Assembly (NCBI GenBank): GCA_023512835.1
Contig: CM042092.1
Location: forward strand, 51,218,400-51,282,399
DNA length: 64,000 nt
Direction: 5' to 3'
DNA from: Taxillus chinensis
Taxonomy: Eukaryota > Streptophyta > Magnoliopsida > Santalales > Loranthaceae
The notes under the pieces are model-generated. The model was not told where the DNA came from and did no database searches. It was given only the letters and a program-made list of their open reading frames with translations. Both the position numbers and the translations under genes were made by a program. Shown here in pieces: positions 22,841-33,601 of this stretch (the first letter of the stretch is position 1; each line of letters starts with the position of its first letter).

Positions 22841-23370
22841 TTTTAAACCTTTGAGTTTTTTGAACACTTGTCCTTTTTCTTTATTTGCCATCGTTGTAGC
22901 ATAATTTCTTCTGAAGTCTTATATAACCCAGATAACTTTACCATTTCATTGTTCTCATTTAGCTTATTGGATTTGTAGATAACTTAGATTTTATTTTGAC
23001 TTTTAAACAAAATCATTGGATTTCCCTTAGAGGCTTAGGATAATTGATTTTAACTAACCTTGACAAACAACTTGTAAAATAAAGAGTAAAATTTTAGATT
23101 AGTTAACCTTAGGCAACAGTTAAAACAAATTAGAAACCTCCAAACTCCTAAGATAGGTACCGAAAGGGCGTTGCGGGGGTGCTAATCCTTCCCCGCACGT
23201 AACAAACTTCCGAATCCATCTCTGGTGACGTAGACCATTTTTAGGTGACCAACTGCACCCCAAAAATAGTTGGTGGCGACTCTGTTTTTATTCATCACCA
23301 TTCGGGTGAAGGGTGGGTTAACCGCATTCCCAAAAGCAAGTTTCCCCCCGGACGAAATTTGGTGATGACA

Positions 23371-23959
23371 GTACCTTTCACCATTGAGTCCCTTGTTTCT
23401 CATTGGTCCACATAGGTCTGTATGCACAATATCCAGAGTTGCTTCTGAACTATACTCCTTCACATGGTAGTGAAATTTGGCTTGTTTTCCATGTAAGCAT
23501 GCTGAGCAGACATGCTCTCCATCCCTTTTGATATCTGGGATATCTCTGATAGCCTTGTAATTCACAAGTCTTCTCATATTCTTCTGATTAAGATGTCTCA
23601 GTCTTATGTGGCAGAGTTTATTTTCTTCAATCTTTGTTATATGATAGGTATGTGTCTTGTTGTCATCAATCACATACAGATCCCCATCTGTCCTTCTTCC
23701 AGCTGCTACTGTGTTGCCATTTTCTCTTTTCACCTGACAACCAATTTTTGTAAAGGTCATTTCATAACCTGCATCACACAACTGACTAACGGATGCTAGA
23801 TTGTATTTCAATCCTTCAACATATAGAACATTCTTCAGTTTATTCTTTCCCCATTTGGCTGATCCTTGCCCCTTGATCTTCAAAGCATCATTCAAATCAC
23901 TTGCAATTTATCTTTATTCACATCTGACTGGTATCATTGCCAAATCTTACTTTGCGTAC

Positions 23960-24013
<54 letters not shown>

Positions 24014-24760
24014 GGTTTTTTTTTTTTGGAGCAACCACTATTAAGGATCCACTCTGTCCTTGATATTTTCTTTCAATGCAATCTCAGCAATATGAGCCAC
24101 TTCTTTCTCCTTGGCCATATACACTTGTTTTACTATAGACTTGAAGCGCTCTTCCTGTTTTACTTTAGACTTGAAGCACTCCCCCTGAGGCTTGGGCTTC
24201 ATAGTCTTTTAAGATGCTTTCTCCTTCTTCTTTTGAACTTTCACAATTTTCTATATCTTATTCTGCTCAGCAATAAGTACTCTTCTGGCACTGTGTTGTT
24301 CACTACCACACTTATCACAAACCTCCAAGTCTGTAAGTACAGCAAACTTGTTGCTTGTGGTAATGGGTTTTGGCTTCCACCAGCATGAAGCTTCATCATA
24401 TCCTTGTCTTTGAAAGTAAGTGCAGAAACTTCCCACTGGTTTCTTTCTCTCATTCTGGTACAAGTTCTTTCTAGATTTGTGTTTATTCACATCTGACAGT
24501 TTCTTTAGGTCACCAGTCATGTGACCTGAGCAGCCACTATCAAGGATCCACTGTCTGTCCTTGATATCTGCTGTCAATGCAATCTCAGCAATATGAGCCA
24601 CACTTATCACAAATCTCCAAGTCTGTAAGTACAGCAAACTTGTTGCTTGTGGTAATGGGCTTTGGCTTCCACTAGCATGAAGCTTCATCATATCCTTGTT
24701 TCTGAAAGTAACTGCAGAAACTTCCCATTGGTTTCTTTCTCTCATTCTGTTACAAATTCT
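23371..24760 (-). pseudogene. Protease and integrase N-terminus of copia element C
   Basis: Protease active-site motif WILDSGCSGHMTGDLKKLSD is at about 24560-24500. Downstream is the copia protease tail (VLYVEGLKYNLASVSQLCDAGYEMTF) and the integrase zinc region (CHIRLRHLNQKNMRRL, then CSACLHGKQ), ending at the first catalytic Asp region (IVHTDLCGPM). The Tat/Ogre LTR then interrupts it. Between protease start and tail are a partial duplication and a 51-base G run, so the frame is destroyed. Confidence 0.82.
23962..24012. repeat. Poly-G run of 51 bases
   Basis: An uninterrupted run of 51 G, followed by TGG and 12 T. It lies at the junction of a duplicated protease segment. Such a run is rare in plant DNA and may be a sequencing or assembly artefact. 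Confidence 0.95.
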
Positions 24761-24770
24761 TTCTAGATAT
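24045..24770. repeat. Partial tandem duplication inside copia element C
   Basis: 24307-24479 is repeated at 24600-24770 with scattered substitutions. The segment GGATCCACT..TGTCCTTGATAT to ATGAGCCAC occurs at 24047-24104 and again at 24545-24601. The unit is about 500 bp and spans the protease active-site region, so parts of that region are present twice. Confidence 0.75.
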
Positions 24771-24812
24771 CTCCATCGCAGTTCTAGGAGCTTGCACTGG
24801 ATACCTCCACCA

Positions 24813-26584
24813 ACAAAATCTAGCCATGTGACCCCACACTGTACAGTAGTAACAATGACCCTAAAAACTGGTGTTGCTTAACTTCTGAACAACTGGGATC
24901 TTCTTCAAAACAGGCTTGGCCTTGACGGTTGGTTTCATAGGTTTCAATTGGAGAAATGACGTTTGCATTAGATTTTTTCACATTCTTGGAATGCTCAGAT
25001 TTTTGAACGCATTTGGTCACTTCATTGAGCTTGGACTCCTTCGGATGTCTCTCCATCTTCATGTCATTCACTCTCTCCATTCTCTTGCTAGTTCGAGACA
25101 CGATAGTAGGTTTCATAGAATTGTCAGGGAAGTCTGAATTGACAACCATTCCCACCTTCGGTGTTGCCACGGTTCTCTGAGCTTCTTGTGGAGTGACGCG
25201 TGATGTGATCTGGGAACTCCTAGAGGTTGAAGCTTGACTACTTTATCCTTTGAGATCTCTAATTGAAGGCCTACCAGTTCTTCTTCAAGCAGTTAGATTG
25301 TGGTGTCTCTGGTGGTCAGTTCTGTGGTTATGTCATCACATATATTGATTTGCTCCTCTAGCTTGAGCTTTAGACTGACAATTTCCTCGTAAAACTTCTT
25401 GGAGTCCACCAACACCCTATCCTTCTCACCTCTAATTTCACCAAGCTCTCCCTTGGCTTGCTTGAGCTCTCCCTTGAGCTGCTTTATCCTGCACTCTCTT
25501 GCGGATCTCCTCTGTAGCTAGCTCGAGCTCCTCCTCCAGATCTACTTCTTCTTCTACTACCTCATCCTCCTCGGAGGTAGTGCTACCGTTGTCTACCTCT
25601 ATCTTGGTGACAAAGGCACAATCTGATGAATATTCATTCTCATCATCAGATTCAGTAATCCGGCTCATGTAATTCTTGTGTGAGCCCTTCTTCTTCTGTG
25701 GAGCTGCTGGTCTCCTTGTGGAATTGCTTCTTCGGTATGATGACTTTTTCTACTTTGTATCTTCTTCATTCGAGGCTTCATCATCCGAGTCATTAGCATT
25801 CACTTTGTATTGGGATGCAAAGTACCCCCGCTTTCCACATTTAAAACATCTGAGGGAAAGACCACCTTTCCCTTTTCCTCTAACTTGCTTTCCTGCTCTA
25901 TTTCTTTTGAATTTTCTGGTGAAGTAGGCTACAACCTCATCTTCACTGTCTTCACTGTCACTGTCCTGTTGTTCTTCTGAGGACTCAACTTCCTTCTTAA
26001 TTTTTAATTTTCTCATAGCCTTGAAGGCTACTTCTTTTGATTCCTTGGCTATAGGCTGTGATGTTGAAGTGGATGGCTCTTTATAAGAGTACAGCTTCAT
26101 CTTGAATGCAGTTAAACTGCACTGTAACTCTTGCAAACTCATCATTTCTAGGTCTCGGCTGTTCTCTAAAACTTCTACCCTTGGGATGAATCTCTTGGGT
26201 AGAACTCTCAGCACTTTCTTTTCAATTACAAAGTTTTTTTTTATTTTTGCCATGACTTCTCATGCCATTGACAATCTCAGTCAATCGTACAAAGAACTCG
26301 TGTATACTCTCTTGTTCCTCCATTTTGAGAGCTTCGAATCTCTAAGTATACAATTGTAGCCTGGTTTCCTTTAGTCTCCCATTACCTTGATAAACACTTT
26401 CGAGTCTATCCCATAGATCCTTTGCAACCCTGCAGTCCATAACCTTTGCATATTCAGAGTTTGTGAGTGCAGATGTAATAACACTCAAAGCTCTGCCGTT
26501 CAGCTCATAGGTTCGTGTTTCAACTTCTGTTGTTTTCTGTCGTTGGCTGTTTCTATATATCAATCTCTTAATACCCGCTCAACG
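24813..26584 (-). pseudogene. gag: Gag of copia element C
   Basis: The copia gag core is in pieces: 26563-26342 (SALTNSEYAKVMDCRVAKDLWDRL, UBN2-type) and 26253-25750 (a Met-rich helix, acidic linker, then a Lys/Arg stretch). The first knuckle at 25807-25848 reads CFKCGKRGYFASQY, so its His and last Cys are both changed to Tyr. The Sirevirus-style C-terminal extension (25668-24860) is rich in Glu and Lys and probably coiled-coil. The second knuckle at 24813-24854 is intact (CYYCTVWGHMARFC). Stops and frameshifts occur throughout. Confidence 0.78.
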
Positions 26585-27654
26585 TGTCATGCCCCTGAAT
26601 TCCAGGGAACCCGGAACCGGGTACATGACTTCCCCTTGCCCGCACCCGAAAGGTCAAGGGGTTGGTGACTAGCACCAATAGAGACTACACCGCAGGTGCT
26701 GTCTCAAATATGCAACCCTGTACAGTCATACATCAAGGGTAATCCTGTACTTTCCCATACATCATCATGAATACAATAAGTCAAACAGTCATACAGACAT
26801 CACATCACAAGCAATATGCAAATACAACTGTCCACGGACCCATGTCCGGGATACAACACAAAATACAATACAAAATATAGTACTCATACATCAGAGTAGT
26901 GGGCACGTCCTCCTGAAAGAAGGTCCTCCACTAGTCTCGGGTCACACCTGAAAAGAGGAAATAACAAGTAGGAGTGAGCGACAAGCTTAGTAGGTGACCC
27001 TAACACTCTACATCATGCAAACATACAAGTCTATGCTACATGCTCTGTGTACTCGTGCATTGTGTAGTGTGCATAATCATCAGGACTCAGCTGCAAACAA
27101 ACATCAGGACCCCGCCTGTCTACACAGGACAGCCTGTCCACGATCCTCCACGGGATCCTAGCTCAGGGCACTCAGCCCTAGCTCCACGAGCTCAATGGCT
27201 CACTTAGGCCTTAGCCTGTCTACAACGCAATATGCCCGGCCAGAGTCGCCACACAGGCCTGCCATTGGCGCATATGCCTGCCACATCAACCACATAGCAC
27301 CATCGGTGCACCACGGTGAGAACCCAACAAGTCATGGAATCCAAGTCCCAAATCCGCAAACCAACATACTAGCACCAATATGGTCTTAAGGTGTACAACA
27401 CTCCCTTTAGAACTATAGCCAGTCTTCACAAGTCGATCCTCATTCCTTGGGTCTCCATATCATAACTAAGATAATCTGATTTTTGGAGATTTTTCTGAGA
27501 TGTCTAACCACACTTTCCAAAAATTCACCTCTACGAAAAACTGGATTTTTCCGAGATTTTACACTAAATCCCAATTTTCACATTTTGAAGGAGTGAGAAT
27601 TAATTTTTCTAGTATTTTTCTTTGAATCCAAATGACGGGTATTTTGTTATTTAC
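26585..27654 (-). repeat. Gypsy-type LTR D, left part
   Basis: Starts TGTCATGCCCC on the plus strand and continues across the inserted Sirevirus at 40698. The two pieces make a 2078 bp LTR with TG..CA ends (last base 41705). It resembles the LTRs at 50315-52231 and 56847-58817 in several blocks: the GCCCC..CCCGGAACCGGGTA start, the GTAGGAGTGAGCGACAAGCTTAGTAGG block and the CT-repeat position. No internal region or matching target duplication was found (CAACG against GGTTC), so it is a rearranged solo LTR or a fragment. Confidence 0.7.
27650..27654 (+). repeat. Target-site duplication, left copy
   Basis: TTTAC directly left of the LTR start at 27655; identical to 40693-40697. Confidence 0.95.
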
Positions 27655-29007
27655 TGTTGGTCCCGGACAGCTTAGAGGGGGGTGAATAGGCTCTTTGAAA
27701 ATTCTTTCTCTCTCTTAATGGCTAGACACTCACTCTGGTTAAACAGATAAAATCAGTGTGGAAGATTAACCAGGCAGTGGAAGTATGTTGTTTTATTATC
27801 TGAAGATAATTACAACAAAGTAAAATAACGTTTTAGCTGATTACAACACAACACTCTATTTATGGTTACACACACTAGGCTGTAAATCTCTGTATGAGCT
27901 ATTTCACACGATACACGCTTGTAAGTATATGAGTACAAGTAAGCGCGTGCGTATATATCTAGCTTTTTACATTGCTATATATATAGACATCCTAGGAATC
28001 TATCTTGGAACTGCATTCTTTGAACAGTGTAAAGCATTGAAGTACTTCATCGGAAAATGCTGAAGCTTTAACTGCTGCGGATGTGGAGCTCGAGATATTG
28101 GAAGCATAAGTTGTAATGAATTCTTGCTTGATTCCAATTGCATTTGAGACCGCGTCCACATCTCTGCGTGATCCATGTGTAAGGTAATTCAGGTTTTCAA
28201 CGGGTTTGTTTTACATCGGGACGAAGCGAGCTGATTGCAATAAAAGCGACTTGGAAATGATGAAGCAGCGTCTTCTTAGTCCGTCATAAGGTTCCTTACT
28301 CCGTATGAACGAAGCTCGGATCCTTACTCTGTGTCAGTGGTTGCTTACTCCGTATGAATGAAGTCCTGGAATCCTTGTTCCGTGTTAGCGCCTCTTACTC
28401 CGCATGAAGTATAGGCTCGGAGAGCTTATTCCGCATCAGCGCTTCCTTACTCCGCATAAAGTAGGTACTGAATGCTTACTCCGCATCAGTGAATCCTTAC
28501 TCCGCATGAGTAATGGTTCGGATTCCTTATTCCGCAGTTGTTGTCCTTACTCCGCAACAATTGTCCTTACTCCGTTCGAATGAGACTCGGATTTCTTAGT
28601 CCGTGTCTTCTTTTTCTTTAGTCCAATGGAGTGACAATTTTGATTCTCTCTCCGCAACAAGTCTCTCTTATTCCATGCGAGTGATAGACTTGGAATCTTA
28701 TTCCGTATCAATTGACTTAGCCAAATTGAGAGTTAGACACGGGTTCCTTAAGTCGTTTTGTCAAGTAGTTAGTCCACATGAAAAGTCCTTACTCCGGATG
28801 TAGACTCGGTTGTATACCAAGTGAATGATGATACTCATGATGATCCGGATCAGGATTATGTATCCTATTCTTAGCTTTGTTCTCACACAAGTAGGTCCGG
28901 ATTAGAGTTATATCATCTGCACAGACTTAATAGTAAACATGAAACATCTCGAATCAAATTACATAGGGTTTGACTCGCATTATCCAAATTCTAGGTTTGA
29001 TCCAACA
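27655..29007 (-). repeat. 3' LTR of Sirevirus copy E
   Basis: 1353 bp. On the minus strand it starts TGTTGGATCAAACC and ends GGGACCAACA. It carries a TATA-like TCTATATATATAG (27975-27987, minus) and about 20 copies of a CCG-containing motif in U3 (28275-28800). Confidence 0.95.
28275..28800 (-). repeat. CCG-motif array in U3 of Sirevirus LTR
   Basis: About 20 imperfect copies of TTACTCCGCAT (also TTATTCCGCAT, TTACTCCGTAT, TTAGTCCGTGT) at 20-35 bp spacing on the plus strand, that is ATGCGGAGTAA on the transcribed strand. The same array is present in the right LTR (39960-40490). The short LTR of copy A lacks it. Confidence 0.85.
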
Positions 29008-29020
29008 ATCTCCCCCAATA
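29008..29020 (-). other. Polypurine tract of Sirevirus copy E
   Basis: The minus strand reads TATTGGGGGAGAT, ending directly at the 3' LTR start. It matches the PPT of copy A at 15551-15562. Confidence 0.9.
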
Positions 29021-29243
29021 TGGATATGCCAAATGCTTTGTAATCTGATCCGGTAAGGCAACAAGAAATAACACAGAGGTAAGGATAAAAGAGAACAGTT
29101 CTACTAAGTTGCAGCAGGAATACATTAAGCCTCAGTACAGATATAAATTATGGTACATATGGCTTACTATATTTGAAGATCATCCTTGCTGCATGCTCTT
29201 GTAGTGTCATTGTCTGCTTCTTGGTGAACTTGATGATATTTTT

Positions 29244-31869
29244 TCAGTTATCATCAAAGGAGATAACAGATTTCAGGAAGTAGCAGACAAAGGCTCCACA
29301 GCTGTTTCCATCAGGTTGCTGGGGCACATTCTTCTTGTTCCGGATCGCCCCCATAAGTACTTCATCCTGACCAAGAGGCGGTAAATCCAAGTCTTCGTAG
29401 AGAGAACTCTGTCTGATTACATCAGACAAGGTTCGAATGAGACTCCACATCGGATTCTTTCTAATCTGGCGGTCAACAACCTGATGAGAATCCAGAAGCA
29501 AGATTTTCTTCTCCTTGATCAGAAAAATAGTCATCATGAAATGTGGAGAGTTGACCCGGAAAGGGATGAAGACGATGGACAGAGAGGTCCATGGTCGGCT
29601 GTTTTCTGCTGTACCATAGATGTAGGATAGAATGACGTCCACAACAGGAAACTGGTCTTTAACCCAGCATGGAAGAACATCAAATCAAGGCCTTCCTCAA
29701 GTAAAGAGGGGAATAGCCTCAACTCTATCTTTACCGCCAGAGCATAGTTGTCGATGTCGTCAGTGGAAAATTGTCCCTCCTCAGATAGTATGGTCCGGAT
29801 GTCTTGAGGTTCGAAGGGGGACGAGGCAGACACACATCGGCGCTCGGCAGTGGAGGAGGCATAGGCCTTGGCCGCAGCAAGAATTCTCCCATCAGCATCA
29901 TCCGGATGCAATTCCGCGTATGATGGGAGGAAGGTGATGGCACCAGATGGAACAGAAGGAGTGGGAGAGCTGGTCTGGCCAGTGGAGAAACGGCTGCGTT
30001 TAGGCACCGAAAGGCTCAGAGGAAGAGCAGGTGCAGACCGTTTGCGAGAGGCAACACCAGCAGTGGAAGGAGAGGAAGGATCAGATGATTTCTCCCCCGA
30101 TTTGGCAGATCGGCGAGAGCGGGAGGGACTGGCCACGACTTGCATTAAGTCCGCAATGGAGGTAAACAAGTCAGAGAAAGATGTGGCAAGCCGCTCAAGC
30201 TTCTGATCCATGGAGAGAGAGGTAGAGGAGAAGGCAGAAAGAAGCTCGGCACCCATGGCCCGAACATGGTTGGAAAGGGCCTGGGTCTGAAGACGACTCT
30301 CCTCAGCAAGGCGATCGAGTTGGGCGGAGAAAGCAGCCTCAGATAAAATCGTGGCAAAAGAGGCACGCCCAAGACCAAAGGTGGGAGCTTTCGAGGACTC
30401 GCCCGCATGAAGAGGGGCAGGTGTGGGCAAGGCAGAGTCGGCGGTAACAGGAGAGGACGGTGGTTGTACAGCAGTAACAGCAGGAGGTGCGACAGATCCA
30501 CTTTGACTGGAGAGGTCAATGGTAGGGATATCCGCAGGATAGGAGGGACTAGCCTCAGCAGGGACAGGTGGCCGTGCGTCATGGGCAGGTCCGGAAGAGG
30601 CAGCTGCAGGAGGTGCAGCCTGAAAGAGAGACGGCGTTATAAAGCCGTGGTAGCGGTTCCAAGTAAGCATTTCCTCCGGGGTCTGGGTGTGTTGAGTGTA
30701 AAACACCCGGAGGGTAGGTTCTAGGATGTTGGTAGAGATGGCGAGGCTGAAGCGCAGCCAGCAGTCATTCAGTAGGTCGGCAGGAAGATGGTCGAGGTAG
30801 TCCTGGAGGTCCGGAGAGTGAGCGGGAGAGGCTTCCGCAGGAGAAGAAGGGAGGTCCGGAAGAACAGCAGCAATAGCCGCTGTGACCGGAGAGATGGGTG
30901 CGGGAGCATCAGCAGCAGCAGCAGCAGCATCAGGAAGAGAGGCAGGGACATCAGTAGGAGAGGCGGAGGTGGTAACCTCAAGGAAGTGCGGCTGAGAGGG
31001 CCCTACAACAATAGACGGGTCAGCCCGAACGCTGTGCAGGGAACTGCGGGAGAGTGCCGGAGCGGCAACGGACCGAATGCGGGAGTGGATGGACCGGGGA
31101 GCAGAACTAACTTCGTGACCCGAGCTTGCAATAGGTTCACCAACGGAACTAGCTTGTTGTTCTAAAGCAGCAGCAAGGGCACGGGAGACTGGAGGGCGGC
31201 GAACGGTGAGGGTCCCGTCGGCAGTAAGATGGCGGAAGTAGTAGGTCGCTGGAAAGGGAATCACTAGTTCACCCTGGAAGTGCACGGGGTGAAGATGCCG
31301 GAAAATTTGGGACAGAATCCGTCCGAAGGACGAGTTCCGTTTCCTATTCCGCATCACTCGGAAGAGAAAGTTGCCCAGTCAAGTGGCAGTGACTCAAAAA
31401 CCGCGTACATCGCCAGCAGGAGATCGTATGGAACCGAATCGAGAGCCGTGGAGCGAGCCAGAAGACACCGGCTGAGTATGGTGACCATACAGTGGTGAGG
31501 ACCATGGAAAGACTTCATTTTGTACTCCTTCACCTTATTAGGACACCCCATGGAAGCAGCCATGGCAGCAGGGTTCGGCCGAATGTCATCGCCGGCAGGA
31601 AGGTTGAAGACGTCCCGGATCACCTGAGGTGTGATCTTGATAGGTTCCCCTCGAACCACAGAAAAGACATACTCCTCAGTGGAGGTAGAGTGCTGATAGA
31701 AGGCCAGGACGTCCGACACTAGAAGATCGGCCGGGGCAGAGATAAGCGCAAAGAGGTTGCTGTGCTCGAGTAGCTGGCGAACATCGTGAAGCCATGCTGG
31801 AGGATCAGAGATTCCGGACCAATCGATGAGATGGCCAGGAACAACACCATAGAGAGCTTGGGATGCCAT
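29244..31869 (-). pseudogene. Extra post-pol ORF of Sirevirus with Ulp1-like C-terminus, two frameshifts
   Basis: Three overlapping frames make a product of about 870 residues. (a) 31869-31354, start MASQALYGVVPGHLIDWSG: an N-terminal domain with DVLAFYQHSTS, VVRGEPIKITPQVIRDVFNLP, TILSRCLLARS and LLLAMYAVFESLPLDWA, resembling the putative plant transposon protein family. (b) 31357-29534, 607 aa: the domain end, then Ser/Ala/Pro-rich sequence, a coiled-coil-like stretch (AAFSAQLDRLAEESRLQTQ) and basic PKRSRF. (c) 29642-29244: a Ulp1/C48 peptidase pattern with His in SPHFMMTIF (residue 34), Asp in ILLLDS (51), Gln in VPQQPDG (108-109) and Cys in GNSCGAFVC (115). The triad is intact in this copy. 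Frameshifts near 31355 and 29640 make it non-functional as a single protein. The family would be expected to remove SUMO-like modifiers, but that is inference. Confidence 0.75.
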
Positions 31870-33601
31870 TGAGAGTGAAAGATGAGGGAGAAGGAGAGAA
31901 GATCTTTGCAGGAAAAGGTGCGGCGAGGGTTTAGGGTTTGGAGAGTTGGTAGTGATAACCTCGGTCGACGTTGATGGTGCGGTATAAATAGGATCCTTTC
32001 CGTGGAAGCAAGTGGATCTCTAGTTTAAGCTAAATGAACAGTGAGCCACCCAACTTCCTTATGTCATTAGAAGTGATGGATTAGCACCGTCGAATAGACC
32101 TATGACGTGGCGGCCGTGCTAACCATTCAAAGATGACAGCTGTAGGCATACTTCTGGATTTTGAAAAGATAAATTACCGGGCTCGAGGCGTGCATTAAAT
32201 GAACCATCATTATCCCTCCTCAAAAATAAGCGATGTAAGATAATTACTTGGTTTATCGCGAATTGAGAATTCCAAGAGTCAGGAGGAAATAAACCGATTT
32301 TCATCCGGAGAAGGATAATCCGTATAAAGAACATCCGGATGAGACTGACTAACTATATCCATATAAACAGAGTGCTGAGTAGAGATGATTCCTTTGCTGT
32401 CTAGACATCGAGAAAGTGTGAAGTACCACAACACCTCAGAAATCCGAGACATCAGACAAGATATAGCGATGAATGACAAAGAGAATCTGAACCTGTGACT
32501 TAACAAATAGAAGCTTTGAAGAGCAAGTCTCATCAGGTTCGGGTTAGTCCGGATAAACAATATTAGAGAATAACACACAATCCGAACTAAGAAGAACTTA
32601 TGCATAAAAAGTTACGTGCTAGACACATATATAAGAAATGAAAGCCATCATACTGAAATCAATGTATGTGTGAGATAATTGACACATAAATCTAATAGGT
32701 CAACATAGCCAATCCTTCAAACTGAGAATGAAAGCAAAGATTAATTAAATTTGTATGACGTCATCCATCAGAGAATGCATGAGTGAGAATGGGAAGAAGA
32801 GCACATGATGTATGATGTTACAACTGATTGTCATGCCTAAAATGCTAGGAAGAGGAAGATAACAACCAAGCAATCCACAATTCTGATTCAAGAATGCAAA
32901 TCCAATCAGCTTTATGAGTGAGAGTTATAGGGTAGAACATTCGAGACATATCAGAGAGGCATTAGTCATGCCTTTTGCTGAAACAGGGGGCCTTACTTAA
33001 TATTCAATGAAGTATTCTCTCCCCCTGAGATCAGCGAATCATTTTGATGCAATCTTCTCAAGGATGACTCCCCCTCAGATAGACAGCCAGGAAAGAGGTC
33101 ATGAAATGTGAATCAGGGGGTATTACTTAGATAATAGAGAGAGCAGTTTCTCCCCCATAGACTATTAGAGCCTTTAAGACGTTTCCTGTTTAACATGAAT
33201 CGTGAGAAACTACTGTCTATCCTTGATTTACTCCACTCAAGTAGCTGATCGGTAGACATAGTGAATTTCCACTTTCAATCCGAGCTATCCCAAATCATTC
33301 CTCAATCTTGCATCTTAGATATGTCATTCAATCAGGAAATCATAAGACATGAGATGGAAGATGGAGTAGAATTCATGACATCAAAAGAGGATTTGTTTCA
33401 TATATATTTAATTATGTTTGCTTGATTCACTATCAGTCCGGATAAGCAAGCATCCTCCCATCTGAACTTAGTGAGAAATATCAGAACACTTACATGACTA
33501 AAGTAAGATAGTTAAACATGAAGTTCAGTATCTATCACTAACCATGAAGTACAACAATGCATATTCTGAGAATAACTACTGATGGATAACAGGTGAGAAG
33601 C
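31870..33601 (-). other. Spacer between pol and extra ORF, with G5 motifs
   Basis: 1.73 kb without credible coding sequence. At 32985-33160 there are five runs of exactly five G or C: CAGGGGGCC, CTCTCCCCCTGAG, ACTCCCCCTCAG, TCAGGGGGTATT and TCTCCCCCATAG. On the transcribed strand several read CTGAGGGGGAG, like a PPT. Extra PPT-like motifs after pol have been described for Sireviruses. Confidence 0.65.

Larger units (their letters stand above)
15955..23370 (+). mobile_element. Tat/Ogre-like Ty3/gypsy element, internally deleted
   Basis: The plus strand has a gag C-terminal fragment, a long non-coding repeat-rich interior, a PPT and a 3.4 kb 3' LTR. Protease, RT, RNase H and integrase are absent between gag (16669) and the LTR (19924), so this copy is deleted or belongs to a non-autonomous family. 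Its left edge abuts the copia 3' LTR, meaning the copia element probably interrupts it and the 5' part lies outside the window. Its right end interrupts another copia element at 23371. Confidence 0.8.
19924..23370 (+). repeat. 3' LTR of Tat/Ogre-like element (3447 bp)
   Basis: Begins TGTGATGAC after the PPT and ends GGTGATGACA at 23370, where copia coding sequence starts. The last 220 bases carry the GGTACCGAAAGGGCGTTGCGGGGGTGC and TTGGTGGCGACTC words seen at the ends of Ogre/Tat LTRs. The LTR has an AT-rich start, a TATA box near 20881, a GC-rich block (about 20580-21480) and a homopolymer-rich block (about 22300-22840). The predicted target duplication is GTACC (23371-23375), with its partner outside the window. 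Confidence 0.82.
23371..26584 (-). mobile_element. Copia element C (Sirevirus-like), partial
   Basis: The minus strand runs gag (26584 leftwards), two CCHC knuckles, protease and the start of integrase, which is cut at 23371 by the Tat/Ogre LTR. At 26584 the gag N-terminus is cut by a gypsy-type LTR. The long gag with two zinc knuckles is a Sirevirus trait. Its protein sequence differs clearly from copies A and E, so it is a separate family. Confidence 0.82.

Noticed and set aside
30407..31165. Arg-rich plus-strand frames
   Set aside because: Antisense shadows of the Ser/Pro-rich region of the Sirevirus E extra ORF.
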